Part shown: piece after piece, positions 62,351-64,000 of the stretch
How positions within the stretch are numbered: the first letter of the stretch is position 1
How the letters are laid out: each line of letters starts with the position of its first letter
Source: Breznakibacter xylanolyticus
GTDB taxonomy: Bacteria > Bacteroidota > Bacteroidia > Bacteroidales > Marinilabiliaceae
Assembly: GCF_003254275.1 (NCBI RefSeq)
Contig: NZ_QKZK01000018.1
Location: 1 to 64,000, forward strand
Direction of reading: 5' to 3'
DNA: 64,000 nt
Program-made: the position numbers and the translations under genes
The notes under the pieces: model-generated
What the model was told of the DNA's origin: nothing
What the model saw: the letters and a program-made list of their open reading frames with translations, nothing else
Database searches by the model: none

Positions 62351-63851
62351 GGGCACTACGCTCTTTTTTGATATTGGCCAACCACTGACCGGGACGACGC
62401 CATTTTTCCCATCCCTGACGTATGCGCTCAAGCTCCACCGGCTCAAAGAAATTTGAAAAATATAATATTATAAACCAAGAGACTAACAACACACAGTTCA
62501 ACAGAAACTTGATTAACCACACATCCAGAGGAAACCAAATGCCAATGTTGGCCAAAGCCACGGCAGCCCCCAACATCAGCGCCAGCTTACGTGTTTCGTA
62601 AGGTGTTTTATCGAGCCGCGAGGCGTAACGAAGCAACCAGATGGACGAGGCCATTTGCGTAAACAATGTGGCGACCGCAGCCCCCATACTGCCAAATATA
62701 GGCACCAACAGGATGTTGAGTCCCAGGTTCGACAATCCAATGCAGACCGACACGACCGAGATCACCCGTGTCTTTTTATGGCGCTGTAGCGGCAACACCA
62801 ACATGGATCGGGCACCACCAAACACGATGGAAAGCGTCAAAACCGGAATCAGCGCGATGGAGTCGACATAATCCTGATTGTTGAATGAGAGCACCTTCAC
62901 CACCTCGCCCACAAAAAGCACCAACCCCAAACTAATGAATGTTAATGTAAAAATAAAATAAGTGAACGTTTTGGAAAAAAAACGCTCGTTGCCTGTTTCG
63001 TCCATCCCCTTGAAAAACACGTGTGTGTAAGCGTTCATAAAGGCATTGACCACCATTAACTCAACAATATTAGAGATTTTGTAGGCCAAAGTGTAGTTCC
63101 CCACGTTTTTCAAGGTCGAAAAAAGGTTGATGATGACCTTATCGCTCATCGACAAAACCAAATTCATCAGGTTCGACAAGGCCAATGGAAACCCAAAACG
63201 CAGCATGTCACGAATGACTCCATGTTGATAGTTCCACTTGATGTTACGCTGTATAAAGGGCAATAACATCAGCAAGTTAAGCGTGTTGGCCACCAAATAC
63301 CCGATAAAAATGCCCAAAATATCGAGCCTGAAGTACATGAGCATCAACACCACAACCCCCACAAACACGGCCAACTGAATGAGTTGATGGCGCGTATGAA
63401 GCGCCGCCTGGTGAGTGATGCGCAACAGTAGCATGGGCATATCCACTATTAAGCGCACAAATGTGCTCAACAAAAACACAACCTGAAGCGACATGCTCAC
63501 TTCGGTCTTAAAAAAGTAAGTCGCAATAAGACCGAAACCAACAAATAAAATGATCAGTGTTATCACACTGACAATGAAATTAAAAACAAAAGATGAAAAA
63601 AAGAGTTCCTTGCGTCGATCCTCCATCTCTTTGTCCCAGTACCACCGCATTAAGGCCGCTTTGACCCCCATGCCCGTGAAAGCCTGAATCAGCAGATATG
63701 TGACCTCAAACAACGCAAAAAGCCCGAACATTTCGGCTGATAAAAAGGTGGTGTACAAAGGCAACAAAATCACCCCCGACATTTTCCCTGCAAGGTTGCC
63801 GATGCTATAAAACATCGAGTTTTTGGCCGTCGATTTTACTTTCGAAAACAT
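62331..63851 (-). CDS. Wzx-type polysaccharide flippase
   Basis: 506 residues with about 14 helices: Y-S-I-G-N-L-A-G-K-M-S-G-V-I-L-L-P-L-Y (15-33), then L-S-A-E-M-F-G-L-F-A (37-46). A second polysaccharide exporter, distinct from the one at 51652-53103. It moves lipid-linked oligosaccharide across the inner membrane. It is preceded on the minus strand by the partial gene ending at 63855 and followed by the deacetylase (20-base overlap), so all three are probably one operon. Confidence 0.9.
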   Translation of the reverse strand: MFSKVKSTAKNSMFYSIGNLAGKMSGVILLPLYTTFLSAEMFGLFALFEVTYLLIQAFTGMGVKAALMRWYWDKEMEDRRKELFFSSFVFNFIVSVITLIILFVGFGLIATYFFKTEVSMSLQVVFLLSTFVRLIVDMPMLLLRITHQAALHTRHQLIQLAVFVGVVVLMLMYFRLDILGIFIGYLVANTLNLLMLLPFIQRNIKWNYQHGVIRDMLRFGFPLALSNLMNLVLSMSDKVIINLFSTLKNVGNYTLAYKISNIVELMVVNAFMNAYTHVFFKGMDETGNERFFSKTFTYFIFTLTFISLGLVLFVGEVVKVLSFNNQDYVDSIALIPVLTLSIVFGGARSMLVLPLQRHKKTRVISVVSVCIGLSNLGLNILLVPIFGSMGAAVATLFTQMASSIWLLRYASRLDKTPYETRKLALMLGAAVALANIGIWFPLDVWLIKFLLNCVLLVSWFIILYFSNFFEPVELERIRQGWEKWRRPGQWLANIKKERSAHESVAE

Positions 63852-63854
63852 GTA

Positions 63855-64000
63855 TTAACGGTATCTGGGGATGAACAGTGACAACATACGGCGCATCAGG
63901 GTGCGCATGCCCATGGCATCGAGCAGTGAAGCAACCTTGATTTCAACATAAAGCATAAATTGACGTATGACCATGTATATACCAATTTTAATGCGATTTA
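63855..64000 (-). CDS. C-terminal end of a gene cut by the right edge
   Basis: An open frame of 48 codons runs in from the right edge to TAA at 63855-63857. Its last residues are A-M-G-M-R-T-L-M-R-R and M-L-S-L-F-I-P-R-Y-R. No family can be named from this tail; its place before a flippase suggests a glycan gene. Only 3 bases separate its stop from the flippase start. Confidence 0.6.
   Translation of the reverse strand, partial: NRIKIGIYMVIRQFMLYVEIKVASLLDAMGMRTLMRRMLSLFIPRYR

Overview
The window looks like chromosomal DNA of a member of the Bacteroidota (class Bacteroidia or a relative). The evidence is a TonB-dependent receptor, a beta-propeller/Y_Y_Y sensor kinase, a YfiR protein, an HU-like DUF4469-type protein, a type 2 IPP isomerase with mevalonate-pathway kinase and decarboxylase, lipoproteins with a Cys-Ser-rich start, an almost complete lack of Shine-Dalgarno sequences, and promoters of the Bacteroidota form (TTG/TTTG, about 18 bp, TAnnTTTG), clearest in front of both tRNA genes.

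Layout. (A) 1-16.9 kb is a low-G+C accessory island that ends with a tyrosine recombinase beside tRNA-Ser(UGA). From the left edge it holds: a cut-off gene with an ArdC-like N-terminus; a two-gene module of an OLD/DUF3696-like ATPase and a phospholipase-D-like protein; a complete type II Zorya anti-phage system (zorA-zorB-zorE, with HNH nuclease); a lipoprotein; and an ECF sigma/anti-sigma operon that continues into a lytic-transglycosylase-like protein and a lipoprotein sharing a domain with the anti-sigma factor. (B) 17-21.5 kb is a higher-G+C housekeeping block on the minus strand: trpS, IPP isomerase, a GHMP kinase and diphosphomevalonate decarboxylase. (C) 21.5-33 kb has a 1 kb repeat-rich spacer, a large propeller histidine kinase, tRNA-Cys, a YfiR protein with a TonB-dependent receptor, a MATE exporter broken by an in-frame TAG, and dusB. 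(D) 32.8-49 kb mixes a DUF4160/HTH toxin-antitoxin-like pair, a LolC/E-type permease, a 50-residue zinc-ribbon gene, a striking 23-bp-period palindrome array, an HU-like gene, a CE2 esterase, rbfA, a PD40/SPOR envelope protein, DUF502, a low-G+C YhcG-type nuclease, and the compact run sppA-lpxK-pnp, then folK and upp. (E) 49-64 kb is a surface-polysaccharide region: methyltransferase, two asparagine-synthetase-like proteins (one without the glutaminase cysteine), two Wzx-type flippases, a GT4 glycosyltransferase, two GNAT/FemAB-like acyltransferases, two polysaccharide deacetylases, plus radC and a small secreted-protein gene broken by TAA.

How the genes work together. Region A is a defence island: Zorya and the ATPase/PLD-like pair are both candidate anti-phage systems, and the recombinase gives a plausible means of transfer. 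Region B supplies isoprenoid precursors. Region E probably builds, modifies (amidation, N-acylation, deacetylation) and flips an exported glycan.

Limits. All identifications come from reading motifs by eye; no searches or structure predictions were run. The strongest candidate for an undescribed system is the ATPase/PLD-like pair at 866-3681. The 23-bp palindrome array at 35451-35558 is the most unusual non-coding structure.
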